Shown: positions 11,520-21,042, numbered from the stretch's first letter. The stretch is DNA of 64,000 bases from Zobellella endophytica (GCF_003012775.1 NZ_PXYG01000001.1:1-64000); one strand, 5' to 3'. The notes: generated by a model from the sequence alone, not told the origin. A program made the numbers and translations.

Positions 11520-11642
11520 GGGGTCCTCATGGCTAAATAAGCGCATTCTGACGCGGGAAGGAGCAAGGCACAAATTATTATCCTGACTTTTTAGTCAGTA
11601 AGTGGCGTTGTGTTTTTTCTTATATAGCGTTAGAGTGGCCTT

Positions 11643-11666
11643 CGCTATATACATCTTTATATAACC
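11643..11666. promoter_or_regulatory. ModE operator
   Basis: CGCTATATA-CATCTT-TATATAACC, a near-perfect fit to the known ModE box (CGCTATATA, 6-7 bp, TATATAACG). It lies 17 nt upstream of the modA start, so bound ModE would block transcription. A further TTATATAGCG at about 11621 resembles another half-site. Confidence 0.9.
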
Positions 11667-11682
11667 AAAGGATGGTCTGACC

Positions 11683-12459
11683 ATGAACACCAGGTTCCGC
11701 TGCTCCCTGCTGGTCGGCTTGCTGACTACCGCGACCTCATTGTCCGCGGATGAGGTGCGGGTGGCCGTCGCCACCAACTTTATCGATGTCATGACCCATT
11801 TGTCCCGGCAGTTCGAAGCAGAGACCGGACATAAGGTGATCCTGTCTTCCGGCGCGACCGGCAAGCTCTATGCGCAGATCAAGAACGAGGCTCCCTTTGA
11901 CGCTTTCTTCTCCGCCGATGAAGAACGCCCGCTACTGCTGGAGCAGGAAGGGGTGGCGATGCCCGGTAGTCGCTTTACCTACGCCCTGGGCAAGCTGGTG
12001 TTGTGGAGCCCGGATCCGGACTATATCGACGAGGACCAGTCGGCCCTGCGCGAGAAGCGGTTCCGTTTCCTGTCCATCGCCAACCCGGCCACGGCGCCCT
12101 ACGGCCGGGCCGCCCGGGAAGTGCTGGAACAACTGGGGCTCTGGGATGAGCTCAGCGAGCAGACGGTGCGGGGAGAAAACATCGGCCAGGCCTACCAGTA
12201 TGTCTACAGCGGCAACGCCCAGCTCGGTTTCGTGGCCAAGGCGCAGGTGTACCGGCAGGGTGAGTACGCCGATGGCTCATACTGGCAGGTGCCCGACGAG
12301 CTCTATTCCCCCATCGTCCAGCAGGCGGTGTTGCTGCAGGACTCCGAGGCGGCCCGGGCCCTGCTCGACCATGTACGCAGCCCGCAAACGGTAGAGTTGA
12401 TCGAGTCTTATGGTTACGGTGCCGAGGCCGGGGAACCCGTTGCCCGGCATGCGCACTGA
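11683..12459 (+). CDS. modA: Molybdate ABC transporter periplasmic binding protein
   Basis: 258 residues with a short signal peptide (MNTRFRCSLLVGLLTTATSLSA). Mature features of the ModA/WtpA-type fold: VAVATNFIDVM at the start, LSSGATGKLYAQI, APFDAFFSADEERP, and ENIGQAYQYVYSGNAQLGFV for oxyanion binding. It captures molybdate (and tungstate) for ModBC. Start follows AAAGGATGG. First gene of modABC, 9 nt before modB. Confidence 0.95.
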   Translation: MNTRFRCSLLVGLLTTATSLSADEVRVAVATNFIDVMTHLSRQFEAETGHKVILSSGATGKLYAQIKNEAPFDAFFSADEERPLLLEQEGVAMPGSRFTYALGKLVLWSPDPDYIDEDQSALREKRFRFLSIANPATAPYGRAAREVLEQLGLWDELSEQTVRGENIGQAYQYVYSGNAQLGFVAKAQVYRQGEYADGSYWQVPDELYSPIVQQAVLLQDSEAARALLDHVRSPQTVELIESYGYGAEAGEPVARHAH

Positions 12460-12468
12460 GGAGGACGC

Positions 12469-13149
12469 ATGCTCTCTCCCCAGGATATGGCCGCCCTCGG
12501 CCTGACGCTGCGGCTGGCGGGGGTGACGGTGCTGGTGCTGCTGGTCATCGGAACGCCGCTGGCCTGGTGGCTGAGCCAGAGCCGGTGGCGATACAAGGCC
12601 CTGATCGAAGCGCTGGTGGCCCTGCCGCTGGTGCTGCCGCCGACCGTGATCGGCTTCTACCTGTTGCTGGCATTGGGGCCGAGTGGTCCCATCGGTGGCC
12701 TGTCCCGGGCCTTGGGGGAGGGCACCCTGGCCTTTACCTTCACCGGCCTGGTGATCGGCTCGTCCTTTTATTCCCTGCCGTTCGTGGTGCAGCCCCTGCA
12801 GGGTGCCTTCAGTACCATCGGCCGGCGCCCGCTGGAGGTGGCGGCCACCTTGCGGGCTTCCCCGCTGGACTGCTTCTTCTCCGTGGTGCTGCCGCTGGCC
12901 CGCAACGGCTTCCTGACCGCCATCGTACTCGGCTTTGCCCATACCCTGGGTGAATTCGGCGTGGTGCTGATGATCGGCGGCAACATTCCCGGGGTGACCC
13001 AGGTGATCTCCATCGCCATCTACGATCACGTGGAGACGCTGCAGTACGCCGAGGCCCACCTGTTGTCCGGCATACTGCTGGTCTTGTCGTTCACTATCCT
13101 GATGGCGGTCTATGTGCTGAATCGCCGTTTCGCGGTGGTGCACCCATGA
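12469..13149 (+). CDS. modB: Molybdate ABC transporter permease
   Basis: 226 residues with five or six hydrophobic segments, as in E. coli ModB (229). The cytoplasmic EAA loop that contacts ModC is present at EVAATLRASPLDCFFSVVLP. LPLVLPPTVIGFYLL is typical of the ModB/CysT family. Overlaps modC by four bases (ATGA), so it is translationally coupled. Confidence 0.95.
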   Translation: MLSPQDMAALGLTLRLAGVTVLVLLVIGTPLAWWLSQSRWRYKALIEALVALPLVLPPTVIGFYLLLALGPSGPIGGLSRALGEGTLAFTFTGLVIGSSFYSLPFVVQPLQGAFSTIGRRPLEVAATLRASPLDCFFSVVLPLARNGFLTAIVLGFAHTLGEFGVVLMIGGNIPGVTQVISIAIYDHVETLQYAEAHLLSGILLVLSFTILMAVYVLNRRFAVVHP

Positions 13150-14210
13150 TGCTCAGCGCCGAATTCAAACTTCAGCGGCGGGAGTTTTCCCTGGATGTCG
13201 GGTTCGAGTTGCCGTTGTCGGGGGTGACGGTGCTGTTCGGCCCTTCCGGCTGCGGCAAGACCACCCTGCTGCGCGCCCTGGCCGGGCTGGAGCCGTGCCA
13301 GGGCCGGCTCTGGCTGGGAGATGAATGCTGGCAGGACGGCCAGCGGCGGGTGCCGACCCACCGGCGCCGGCTGGGCTATGTGTTCCAGGAAGCCAGCCTG
13401 TTTCCCCACCTGTCGGCCCGGGGCAACCTCGACTTCGGCTGGAAACGGTTGCCGCCGGCAGAGCGCCAGCTCGAACCGCAGACGGTGATCGACTGGCTTG
13501 GGCTGGCTCCCCTGCTCGGTCATCGGGCCCACGAACTGTCTGGAGGGCAGCGCCAGCGGGTGGCCATAGGGCGGGCGCTGTTGACCAGTCCCCGCATCCT
13601 GCTGCTGGACGAACCCTTGTCGGCCCTGGACCGGGCGGCCAAGCAGGAGATCCTGCCCTACCTCGAGGAGCTGGCCGCCCAGAGCGGGGTGCCCATCTTT
13701 TACGTGACCCATGCGCCGGAAGAGGTGGAGCGGCTGGCGGACAGGGTGATCCTGATGGAGCAAGGACAGATCAGTCGCATCGAGTCCCTGCGCGACGCCC
13801 TGGCCCGCCCGGATTCCCCGCTCTTCGTCGAGGAAGGGGCGGCCAGCATTCTGGAAGGGGTAATAGGGCAGGGCCTGGACGATGGCCGAACTCCCTTCGA
13901 TTTCGGCGAACAGCGACTCTGGTTGGTCAAGCCGCTGCGCCGGCCCGTGACCCGGGCCAGGTTGCGGATACAGGCCTCGGATGTCAGCCTGTCGCTGACG
14001 CCGCTGGAAGGGGTCTCCATCCTCAATCAGTTACCGATGCAGATCCGCCGGGTACATCCGGTCAGGGAGGGCAGGGTGCTGGTGAGCGGGGAATTGGCCG
14101 ACGGCCAGGGCCTGCTGGCCGAGGTGTCCGCCTATTCCGCCGGCCAGCTCCGGCTGGCGGAAGGACAAGGTTGTTATGCCCTGATCAAGGCGGTGGCGCT
14201 GCTGAGCTGA
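13146..14210 (+). CDS. modC: Molybdate ABC transporter ATPase
   Basis: 354 residues (E. coli 352). Walker A GPSGCGKTT, signature LSGGQRQRVAIGRAL, Walker B ILLLDEPLSALD and the switch HAPEEVERLADR are all intact. The last ~120 residues are the TOBE domain that lets ModC bind oxyanion and regulate transport. Two ATG codons in a row start the gene; either could be used. Confidence 0.95.
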   Translation: MMLSAEFKLQRREFSLDVGFELPLSGVTVLFGPSGCGKTTLLRALAGLEPCQGRLWLGDECWQDGQRRVPTHRRRLGYVFQEASLFPHLSARGNLDFGWKRLPPAERQLEPQTVIDWLGLAPLLGHRAHELSGGQRQRVAIGRALLTSPRILLLDEPLSALDRAAKQEILPYLEELAAQSGVPIFYVTHAPEEVERLADRVILMEQGQISRIESLRDALARPDSPLFVEEGAASILEGVIGQGLDDGRTPFDFGEQRLWLVKPLRRPVTRARLRIQASDVSLSLTPLEGVSILNQLPMQIRRVHPVREGRVLVSGELADGQGLLAEVSAYSAGQLRLAEGQGCYALIKAVALLS

Positions 14211-14215
14211 AGGCT

Positions 14216-14232
14216 TGGCCCCACAGGGGCCA
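14216..14232. terminator. Hairpin between convergent modC and rpiA
   Basis: TGGCCCC-ACA-GGGGCCA lies in the 32-bp gap between the two stop codons. No T-run follows on either strand, so termination is likely but not certain. Confidence 0.4.
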
Positions 14233-14242
14233 CCGGACATCC

Positions 14243-14902
14243 TCAGGCGCCCTTGCGCATCACGCCCTCGGGGGTGCCGATCAACAGTACATCGGCGCCA
14301 CGCTCGGCGAAGAGGCCATTGGTGACCACGCCGACAATGGCGTTGATGCGGGTCTCCAGGCCCTTGGGATCGGTGATCTTGAGATCGTGCACGTCCAGGA
14401 TCTGGTTGCCGTTGTCGGTGATCACCCCTTTCCGGTATACCGGCTTGCCGCCGAGCCTGGTCAGCTCGCGGGCCACGTATTCGCGGGCCATGGGGATCAC
14501 TTCTACCGGCAGTGGAAAGGCGCCCAGCACCTCGACGGTTTTAGTACCGTCGACGATGCAGACGAACTTGTCGGCCACGGCGGCCACGATTTTCTCCCGG
14601 GTCAGGGCCGCGCCGCCGCCCTTGATCATCGCCATGGCGCCGTCGATCTCATCGGCGCCATCCACGTACACCGCCAGCTCGCCGACCTCGTTGAGATCGA
14701 AAATCTGGATGCCCAGTTGTTGCAGCCGGGCGGTGGAGGCCTCGGAACTGGATACCGCCCCCTTGATCTGGTCCTTGATGGAGCCCAGGGCGTCGATAAA
14801 GTGGTTGACGGTGGAGCCGGTGCCCACACCCACCAGGGTGCCCGGGGTTATGTACTCCAGCGCCGCCCAGCCGGCGGCCTTTTTCATTTCGTCTTGTGTC
14901 AT
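14243..14902 (-). CDS. rpiA: Ribose-5-phosphate isomerase A
   Basis: 219 residues, as in E. coli. The start is at 14902 ([15 protein letters not shown], matching the family); AGGAGA lies 12 nt ahead. It interconverts ribose-5-P and ribulose-5-P in the pentose phosphate pathway. Key motifs: [16 protein letters not shown] (phosphate site), [24 protein letters not shown] (catalytic Asp/Lys) and the C-terminal [11 protein letters not shown]. The adjacent 5-FCL gene is read in the same direction, in the order seen in other gammaproteobacteria. Confidence 0.96.
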   Translation of the reverse strand: MTQDEMKKAAGWAALEYITPGTLVGVGTGSTVNHFIDALGSIKDQIKGAVSSSEASTARLQQLGIQIFDLNEVGELAVYVDGADEIDGAMAMIKGGGAALTREKIVAAVADKFVCIVDGTKTVEVLGAFPLPVEVIPMAREYVARELTRLGGKPVYRKGVITDNGNQILDVHDLKITDPKGLETRINAIVGVVTNGLFAERGADVLLIGTPEGVMRKGA

Positions 14903-14968
14903 GGCTGTGCTGTCTCCTGCAAAAGTGCCGCGCATTATAGCAAAGGCGGCCCTGCTTGCATGCGGCTT

Positions 14969-15547
14969 TTACCAGCGCCAGTGCCGGCTCGGGGTGAGCA
15001 GCTCGGGTAGGGGCACGTCCCAGTGGTCGGTGGGAATGGTGGCCAGTTGCTGGCAGTCGTGGGCCAGGCCCACCGGGCGTGGGCCCTGGCCCCGGTGCCA
15101 GCCGGACAGGGTTCTGTCGTAGAAGCCGCCGCCCATGCCCATGCGGTTGCCGGCGGCGTCGAAGGCCACCAGCGGGGTGTAGATAAGATCCAGCTCCGAC
15201 TTGGGCAGCAGCAGGCGCACATCGAGCCGGGGCTCGGGAATGCCGAAGCGGTTGGCGATGAGCGCCGTGTCCGGATCGTAGCGCAGAAACAGCAGGTGGC
15301 CGGGGCTGAAGTGGTGCAGTACCGGCAGGTAGACCTGGGCGCCCTGGGACCAGTACCAGTCGATCAGGGGCCGGGGGTCGAGCTCGCCGTCGTTGGCCAG
15401 GTACAGCGCCACCCGTCGGGCCGAGGCCAGGTGGGGGGTGTCGGCCACCCGCTCCGCTATGGTGCGGGCTGCGGCGTCCTGTTCGGCCGCAGTCAGTCGG
15501 CGGCGCGCCTGGCGTATCTGCTGCCGGATCTGGTGTCTGTCAGTCAT
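14969..15547 (-). CDS. ygfA: 5-formyltetrahydrofolate cyclo-ligase
   Basis: 192 residues. It converts 5-formyl-THF to 5,10-methenyl-THF using ATP. Family motifs: basic N-terminus RQQIRQARRRL, DLIYTPLVAFDAAGNRMGMGGGFYDRTL (active-site loop) and GLAHDCQQ near the end. Its place downstream of 6S RNA matches the ssrS-ygfA arrangement in E. coli, with a small VF530 gene inserted. Confidence 0.93.
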   Translation of the reverse strand: MTDRHQIRQQIRQARRRLTAAEQDAAARTIAERVADTPHLASARRVALYLANDGELDPRPLIDWYWSQGAQVYLPVLHHFSPGHLLFLRYDPDTALIANRFGIPEPRLDVRLLLPKSELDLIYTPLVAFDAAGNRMGMGGGFYDRTLSGWHRGQGPRPVGLAHDCQQLATIPTDHWDVPLPELLTPSRHWRW

Positions 15548-15616
15548 GGCGGGTTCCGGTAAAAAAGAGACTAGTCGCAGGTTATCGCACTCTTCGCCGG
15601 CAATGCAAAGCGGCCG

Positions 15617-15847
15617 TCAGCGGTGCCAGGGGCTGTTTTTCAGCCGCAGGTACAGTGCCTCGACCTCGGTGCGGGCCCAGGGGGTGCGGCGCAGGAACTT
15701 GAGGCTGGACTTGATGCTGGGATCTTTTTTAAAGCAGTTGATATTGACCCGGCGGGCCAGCTCTTCCCAGCCGTAGCGTTCGACCAGCTCGGTCAGCAGG
15801 GCTTCCAGGGTGATACCGTGCAGGGGATTGTTGGGCTGTTCATGCAT
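15617..15847 (-). CDS. VF530-family small DNA-binding protein (DUF2132)
   Basis: 76 residues, matching the VF530 family: [50 protein letters not shown]. The fold is helical and DNA binding has been proposed, but the role is unknown. Lies between 6S RNA and the 5-FCL gene, same strand, and may be read through from the 6S promoter. Confidence 0.85.
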   Translation of the reverse strand: MHEQPNNPLHGITLEALLTELVERYGWEELARRVNINCFKKDPSIKSSLKFLRRTPWARTEVEALYLRLKNSPWHR

Positions 15848-15949
15848 CAGGGATGGCCTTGCTGAAGAAAATTAAGTGGATCTGACCAAACCGGCTTGTG
15901 CCGTAAGGATGCTTCGGCCATGCCGGCGGGAAGCGAAAATATACGGTGA

Positions 15950-16130
15950 AGGGGTCCCCAGGGTGCCGTTGCGGGTGTTAGTCCTTGAACCCTGTGGTTC
16001 AAGGCGGAAACCCGGTATCTACCGCAGGCGTCTCGGTCGGGCCGAGCATGCTCAATAGTAAATAACGCGGCTTTCCTTTGCTGTTGATATCGGCTCAGGG
16101 ACGCCACCCTACTGACGAACACCCCAGGGA
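15950..16130 (-). ncRNA. ssrS: 6S RNA
   Basis: On the minus strand this region has the landmarks of gammaproteobacterial 6S RNA: GTCCCTGAGCCGATAT in the 5' half, GAGCATGCTCGG...CCGAGA at the central bubble, the CCTTGAACC...GGTTCAAGG hairpin, and ends that pair (CCCTGGGGTGTT with GGCACCCTGGGG, using several G-U pairs). The location between zapA and the 5-FCL gene is the conserved one. 6S RNA binds sigma-70 RNA polymerase as a promoter mimic in stationary phase. The ends are approximate. Confidence 0.92.
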
Positions 16131-16154
16131 AAACAAAACGTGTTGTGAAGCCGC

Positions 16155-16454
16155 TCAGCCTACCTTGCTGGCCAGCGCGTCCTCTATGGTATGCTGCAAC
16201 ATCTTGATGCGCTTGTCCATGGCGTCAGCATATTGATGATTCTTGTCCTTTTCAAGCTCGAGCTCATGGCAGACATTGAGCGCTATCATGATGGCCAGTT
16301 GCTCGTTGGAGGCGGACTTGCCGTTTTGCTTGAGCTCGCGGATCCGCTCGTTGAGCATGTTGGCCGCCCTGTGCAATGCCGCTTCCTGTCCGACAGGACA
16401 GGCCACCTTGTAAGGGCGCCCGAGAATAACGATGTCGATTGCCGCTGTGGTCAT
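16155..16454 (-). CDS. zapA: Cell division protein ZapA
   Basis: 99 residues, started at the ATG at 16454 behind GAGGA; the longer open frame upstream is not expected to be coding. MTTAAIDIVILGRPYKVACPVGQE is the ZapA N-terminal signature, followed by a long coiled-coil helix ending HTIEDALASKVG. ZapA bundles FtsZ filaments at the Z-ring. Divergent from ygfB, upstream of 6S RNA, as in E. coli. Confidence 0.95.
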   Translation of the reverse strand: MTTAAIDIVILGRPYKVACPVGQEAALHRAANMLNERIRELKQNGKSASNEQLAIMIALNVCHELELEKDKNHQYADAMDKRIKMLQHTIEDALASKVG

Positions 16455-16602
16455 GTGGTCCTCAGGTGGCTTGCAATAGGCAATAAAATTGTGGCGACTA
16501 TATAGTGGCGCTCCAGAAGTTTCAAGGGGTTGCTGGCCTGGGACGGGCGGCAATGCTAGGATCCGGGGTAATAACGCCCATCTTTTCCCGATTGAGTAAA
16601 CG

Positions 16603-17169
16603 ATGAACGACAACGCCCGTCTCAACTACGAAGCTTTCACCTCCCTGCTGGAACAGCACAACATGGTGGTCACCGCCGCCGAGGTGCATGGCGTCATCAG
16701 TGGCTTGATCTGCGGCGGCATGGCCAAGGACGACGTTCGCTGGCAGCGGCATTTCGACGAGCTGCTGAACGACGGCTTCGGCTTGCCCGCCGAGCTGAAA
16801 AAGGCCGTGAACCTGCTGTTTTACCGGGTCTATGACGAACTGCTCAGCCAGGCCCGGTTCGAGCTGCTGCTGCCCGAGGACGACATGCCGCTCGATGAAC
16901 GGCTGGATGCGATGATGGAATGGGCCGGCGCCTTCCTGGCCGGCTTCGGGGTGGTGCAGCAGGAGCTGAACAAGGCTTCGCCCGAGCTGCAGGAAATGAT
17001 CCAGGATATCAGCAACATCACCCAGGTTTCCGGCGAATTCGAGCAGGAAAACGAAGAGAACGAAGCCGCCTTCGTGGTGCTGTACGAACACCTCAAACTC
17101 GGCGCCACCCTGGCGTTCGAGGAGTTCGGCAAGGGCCAGCCGGCCGCCCGGCGGCCCACCCTGCACTAA
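16603..17169 (+). CDS. ygfB: UPF0149 family protein YgfB
   Basis: 188 residues, the YgfB/YecA-type all-helical fold (VTAAEVHGVISGLICGG, AWAGAFLAGFG-like motif at EWAGAFLAGFGVVQQEL). In Pseudomonas YgfB affects beta-lactamase gene expression; the general role is unclear. It lies 24 nt before ubiH. In E. coli pepP separates them; here it does not. Confidence 0.92.
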   Translation: MNDNARLNYEAFTSLLEQHNMVVTAAEVHGVISGLICGGMAKDDVRWQRHFDELLNDGFGLPAELKKAVNLLFYRVYDELLSQARFELLLPEDDMPLDERLDAMMEWAGAFLAGFGVVQQELNKASPELQEMIQDISNITQVSGEFEQENEENEAAFVVLYEHLKLGATLAFEEFGKGQPAARRPTLH

Positions 17170-17193
17170 AGGCCACCAGAACGCAGACAGGTT

Positions 17194-18384
17194 ATGACTC
17201 ATTATGACGTGGTAATCAACGGTGCCGGCATGACCGGCGCCGTGCTGGCGCTGGGATTGGGCGCCCTGCGCCGGACGGACGGCTCGGCGCTTAGCATCGC
17301 GGTCATCGAAGCGGCCTCGCCGGATCTGCAGGCCCATCCGGGCTTCGATGCCCGCAGCATCGCCCTGGCACAGCACAGCCGGGAGCTGCTCGAGCGGCTC
17401 GGCCTCTGGTCCTGCTTTGCGCCACTCGCGACCCCCATCACCCGTATCCAGGTATCGGATCAGGGCCACATTGGCCAGGTGCTGATGGCGGCGGAAGAAT
17501 ACCGGGTGCCGGCCCTGGGCTACGTGGTGGAGCTGAACCCCGTCGGTCAGTCGCTGTACTGGCAACTGGCGGCCGCGGACAACATCCGGCTGATTTGCCC
17601 GGACCGGATCGCCGGTTTTCGCCAGCATGCCGACGGCGTCGAGCTGGTGCTGGCGAGTGGCCAGTCGCTCGGCACCCGGCTGTTGGTGGCCGCGGACGGC
17701 AGTCGTTCGCTGGTCAGGGAGCAGTTGCGGTTGCCGAGCCGACAACTGGACTACGGCCAGAGCGCGGTGATCGCCAACGTGCAGACGGCCGAGCCGCCCG
17801 ACGGGCGTGCCTTCGAGCGGTTTACCCGGGAAGGGCCCCTGGCCCTGCTGCCGATGAGCGAGGGGCGCAGCTCTCTGGTCTGGTGCGCCTCCACGGCGCG
17901 GGCCGAGGCCATCATGGCGCTCGATGACGACGCCTTCCTCGCCCAGTTGCAACGGGCGTTCGGCTACCGGCTGGGACGCTTGCAGCGCACCGGCACCCGG
18001 CACTGCTACCCCTTGCTGCTCGATGAAGTGGAAAAGCCCTGGCACCACAGGGTGGTGTTGCTGGGCAACGCGGCGCACCTGCTGCATCCCATCGCCGGCC
18101 AGGGCTTCAACCTGGGGCTGCGCGACGTGGCCGCCCTGGTGGCGGCGGTGGGCTCGGCACTCGGGCTGGGGCAGGATTTTGGCGGCTACCCGGTGCTGGC
18201 CGGCTATGGTCGGGAGCGACAGCCGGATCAAGCCGCCATCGTCGGCCTGACCACGGGGCTGGCCCTGCTGTTTTCCAACGACAACCCGGCCCTGGCGGCC
18301 GGGCGCAACCTGGGGCTGATGGCCATGGCGGCCTGCGCCCCCTTCAAAGAGCAACTGGCCTGGCGGGCCATGGGCAAGAGGTAA
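17194..18384 (+). CDS. ubiH: 2-octaprenyl-6-methoxyphenol hydroxylase
   Basis: 396 residues. FAD monooxygenase for ubiquinone ring hydroxylation. FAD motifs: GAGMTGAVLALGLG at the N-terminus, VAADGSRSLVREQL mid-protein, and LLGNAAHLLHPIAGQGFNLG near 288-307. HPGFDARSIALA and AFERFTREGPLALLPMSEGR are closer to UbiH than UbiI. Three nt before ubiI, so co-transcribed. Confidence 0.94.
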   Translation: MTHYDVVINGAGMTGAVLALGLGALRRTDGSALSIAVIEAASPDLQAHPGFDARSIALAQHSRELLERLGLWSCFAPLATPITRIQVSDQGHIGQVLMAAEEYRVPALGYVVELNPVGQSLYWQLAAADNIRLICPDRIAGFRQHADGVELVLASGQSLGTRLLVAADGSRSLVREQLRLPSRQLDYGQSAVIANVQTAEPPDGRAFERFTREGPLALLPMSEGRSSLVWCASTARAEAIMALDDDAFLAQLQRAFGYRLGRLQRTGTRHCYPLLLDEVEKPWHHRVVLLGNAAHLLHPIAGQGFNLGLRDVAALVAAVGSALGLGQDFGGYPVLAGYGRERQPDQAAIVGLTTGLALLFSNDNPALAAGRNLGLMAMAACAPFKEQLAWRAMGKR

Positions 18385-18387
18385 CAG

Positions 18388-19599
18388 ATGCAAGCGGCGG
18401 ACATCATCATTATCGGTGGCGGCATGGTCGGGCTGACCCTGGCGCTGGCCATGGAGCACAGCGGTCTGCGGGTGGCGGTGGTGGAAGGGCAGGAAGACGA
18501 CGGCGAGCTGCCCGCCATTCCCGACAACCGGGTCAGCGCCATCAACCTGGCCTCCCAGACTCTGCTGGAGCGGCTCGGCGCCTGGCCGGGCGACAGAGGC
18601 CGACTCGGCCCTTACACCGAGATGGAGGTGTGGGAGGCGGACAGTGCCGCCCGCATCGGTTTTTCCGCCGCCCTGCTGCACCAGCCCCGCCTCGGCCACA
18701 TCGTGGAAAACCGGCTGTTGCTGCAGTCCTTGCTGGCCCGTGCCCGACGGTGTCCCCATATCAGCCTGCATATGCCGGCGCGGGCGGCGTCGCTGTCGGT
18801 GAGCGAGCAGGGGGCCTTCGTGCTGCTCGACGACGGCACCCCCATCACCGGACGGCTGCTGGTGGGGGCCGACGGCGCCCGCTCCTGGCTGCGTGGCCAG
18901 TTGCAGCCGGGCATGACCGAGTGGGACTACGATCACTGCGCCCTGGTGGCGACCGTGGCCACGGCCGAGCCCCATGGCCGCACCGCCCGCCAGATCTTCC
19001 GCGGCAACGATATCCTGGCCTTCCTGCCCCTGGCGGATGCGCACCAGTGCTCCATCGTCTGGTCCTGCGCCCCGGAGCGGGCCGGAGCCCTGGTGGCCCA
19101 GCCCGAAGCCGGATTCAACAAAGCGTTGTCCCATACCTTCGATCTGCGCCTGGGCCTGTGCGAGGTACTGGGGCCGCGCATGGCGATACCGCTTAAGGCC
19201 CGTTTCAGCCAGCAGTTCTGCGGCCCGCGCTGGGCGCTGATCGGCGACGCCGCCCACACCATACACCCGCTGGCGGGGCAGGGGGTCAACCTGGGGTTGC
19301 AGGATGCCGCCGCCCTGGCCGACACCCTGGCGCGCCTGCACGGCCAGGGTAAGGATATCGGCACCTTGGCCGGGTTGAGATCCTTCGAACGCTGGCGCAA
19401 GGCCGAGGCGGCTACCCTGCTGGCAACCATGGAGGGACTCAAGCGGCTGTTCGGCACGGCCCACCCGCTGGTGAAGGGGATGCGTGGCCTGGGGTTGGGG
19501 ATGACCGACCGGCTGACCCCGCTCAAGCGCAGGCTGGCCGCTCATGCCCTGGGGGTCGGCGGGTTGCAGCCGAGGCTGTCCAGCCTTGAGAAAAACTAA
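18388..19599 (+). CDS. ubiI: 2-octaprenylphenol hydroxylase (UbiI/VisC)
   Basis: 403 residues (E. coli 400). Paralogue of ubiH that hydroxylates C5 of the ring. FAD motifs GGGMVGLTLALAM, VGADGARSWLR and IGDAAHTIHPLAGQGVNLGLQD are intact. RVSAINLASQTLLERLGAW is typical of UbiI. The stop codon lies inside the stem of the operon terminator. Confidence 0.94.
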   Translation: MQAADIIIIGGGMVGLTLALAMEHSGLRVAVVEGQEDDGELPAIPDNRVSAINLASQTLLERLGAWPGDRGRLGPYTEMEVWEADSAARIGFSAALLHQPRLGHIVENRLLLQSLLARARRCPHISLHMPARAASLSVSEQGAFVLLDDGTPITGRLLVGADGARSWLRGQLQPGMTEWDYDHCALVATVATAEPHGRTARQIFRGNDILAFLPLADAHQCSIVWSCAPERAGALVAQPEAGFNKALSHTFDLRLGLCEVLGPRMAIPLKARFSQQFCGPRWALIGDAAHTIHPLAGQGVNLGLQDAAALADTLARLHGQGKDIGTLAGLRSFERWRKAEAATLLATMEGLKRLFGTAHPLVKGMRGLGLGMTDRLTPLKRRLAAHALGVGGLQPRLSSLEKN

Positions 19600-19627
19600 T
19601 CCGAGTGCTTTTAAAGATTAGTTTTTC
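19590..19627 (+). terminator. ubiI terminator overlapping its stop codon
   Basis: Perfect 12-bp inverted repeat GAAAAACTAATC / GATTAGTTTTTC with a 14-nt AT-rich loop. The TAA stop (19597-19599) is in the left arm. A T-rich right arm ends the stem. Confidence 0.7.
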
Positions 19628-19919
19628 TGGCATTATTTTTTGCCGCCCGGTGAGCAAATAATTTGTGCTTGTGCTTATTGGTAGGCTTTTAAATACCTAA
19701 AATATTAATTTTTTGTTATTTATTGGTGTAAAAAACCAAATTAAGCGCTTCCTTTCGTTTAAAAAACTGTTGCTTGCTGGCTCACATTTTATCTTGGTGG
19801 ATAAAACGATAAGTTTTTTTTAAGTGTTCCTCGGTTTTATCCCGGGCCGGCTTGAGTATAATCGGAGGGCAATACCGGATTATCGCTCACAGGCCAGGCC
19901 TGGAATAAAAGGAAGCGCC
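19628..19919 (+). promoter_or_regulatory. AT-rich leader and promoter of gcvTHP
   Basis: About 290 bp of strongly AT-rich DNA in a GC-rich genome. A TATAAT box lies at 19857-19862, 17 nt after a weak -35 (GTTTTA). Several TTAAT/ATTAA stretches (19690-19740) suit GcvA or Lrp, the usual gcv regulators; no specific site can be proven. No glycine-riboswitch core is visible. Confidence 0.55.
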
Positions 19920-21023
19920 ATGACTCAGCAAACAGTTCTGCACCCCCAGCACCTGGAAGCCGGTGCCAAGATGGTGGATTTTCACGGTTGGGAAATGCCC
20001 ATCAACTACGGCTCCCAGCTGGAAGAGCACCATGCGGTGCGCCAGGACGCCGGCATGTTCGACGTCTCCCACATGACCATCGTCGACGTCAAGGGCAGCC
20101 AGGCCAAGGCCTTCCTGCAGAAGCTGCTGGCCAACGACGTGGGCCGCCTGACCCAGCCCGGCAAGGCCGTGTACAGCGGCATGCTCAACGAGCAGGGCGG
20201 TGTCATCGATGATCTGATCACCTATTACTTCGCCGAAGACGATTACCGCATGATCGTCAACTCCGCCACCCGCGAGAAGGATCTGGCCTGGATGAACCAG
20301 CAGGTGGCAGGCTTCGAGGTCACCCTCACCGAGCGGCCCGAGCTGGCGATGATCGCGGTGCAGGGCCCTAACGCCAAGGCGAAAGCCGCCACCGTGTTCA
20401 GCGCCGAGCAGAATGCCGCCGTGGACGGCATGAAACCCTTCTTCGGGGTGCAGGCCGGCTCCCTCTTTATCGCCACCACCGGTTACACCGGGGAAGACGG
20501 CTATGAAATCGTGGTCCCCGCCGAGCAGGCCGCCGCCCTGTGGAACGCGCTCAGGGACGCCGGCGTGCGCCCCTGCGGCCTGGGCGCCCGGGATACCCTG
20601 CGCCTGGAAGCGGGCATGAACCTTTACGGCCAGGATATGGACGAGTCGGTTTCTCCGCTCGCCGCCAACATGGCCTGGACCCTCGCCTGGGAGCCCGCCG
20701 AGCGCGACTTTATCGGCCGCCAGGCGCTGGAAGCCCAGCGCGCCGCCGGCGACCAGCCCAGGCTGGTGGGCCTGGTGATGAAGGAAAAAGGCGTGCTGCG
20801 CGCCGGCACCATCGTTCGTTTTACCGACGGTCAGGGCCATGAACAACAGGGCGTTATCACTTCCGGCACCTTCTCGCCTACACTGGGTTTCAGCATTGCC
20901 CTGGCGCGGGTGCCGCGCTCCATTGGGGCCAATGCACAAGTGGAACTGCGTAAAAAATGGATGCCGGTGTCCGTGGTGAAGCCGACTTTCGTACGGTTCG
21001 GCCAAGCGGTCGCCGAGTTTTGA
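19920..21023 (+). CDS. gcvT: Glycine cleavage system T protein (aminomethyltransferase)
   Basis: 367 residues (E. coli 364), started at the ATG at 19920 behind AAAAGGAAG; the open frame reaching into the promoter is ignored. Transfers the methylene from lipoyl-H protein to tetrahydrofolate, releasing ammonia. Motifs: [40 protein letters not shown] (folate site) and [18 protein letters not shown]. First gene of gcvTHP, 19 nt before gcvH. Confidence 0.96.
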   Translation: MTQQTVLHPQHLEAGAKMVDFHGWEMPINYGSQLEEHHAVRQDAGMFDVSHMTIVDVKGSQAKAFLQKLLANDVGRLTQPGKAVYSGMLNEQGGVIDDLITYYFAEDDYRMIVNSATREKDLAWMNQQVAGFEVTLTERPELAMIAVQGPNAKAKAATVFSAEQNAAVDGMKPFFGVQAGSLFIATTGYTGEDGYEIVVPAEQAAALWNALRDAGVRPCGLGARDTLRLEAGMNLYGQDMDESVSPLAANMAWTLAWEPAERDFIGRQALEAQRAAGDQPRLVGLVMKEKGVLRAGTIVRFTDGQGHEQQGVITSGTFSPTLGFSIALARVPRSIGANAQVELRKKWMPVSVVKPTFVRFGQAVAEF

Positions 21024-21042
21024 GAATCAAGAGGAACAACTG

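Noticed and set aside
16522-19545. Very long open frame (about 1,000 codons) on the minus strand across ygfB-ubiH-ubiI
   Set aside because: It is antisense to three well-recognised genes and its product is a low-complexity Gln/Gly/His-rich sequence, typical of shadow frames in GC-rich DNA.
19628-19919. Glycine riboswitch upstream of gcvT
   Set aside because: No conserved glycine-aptamer core is visible, only AT-rich DNA.
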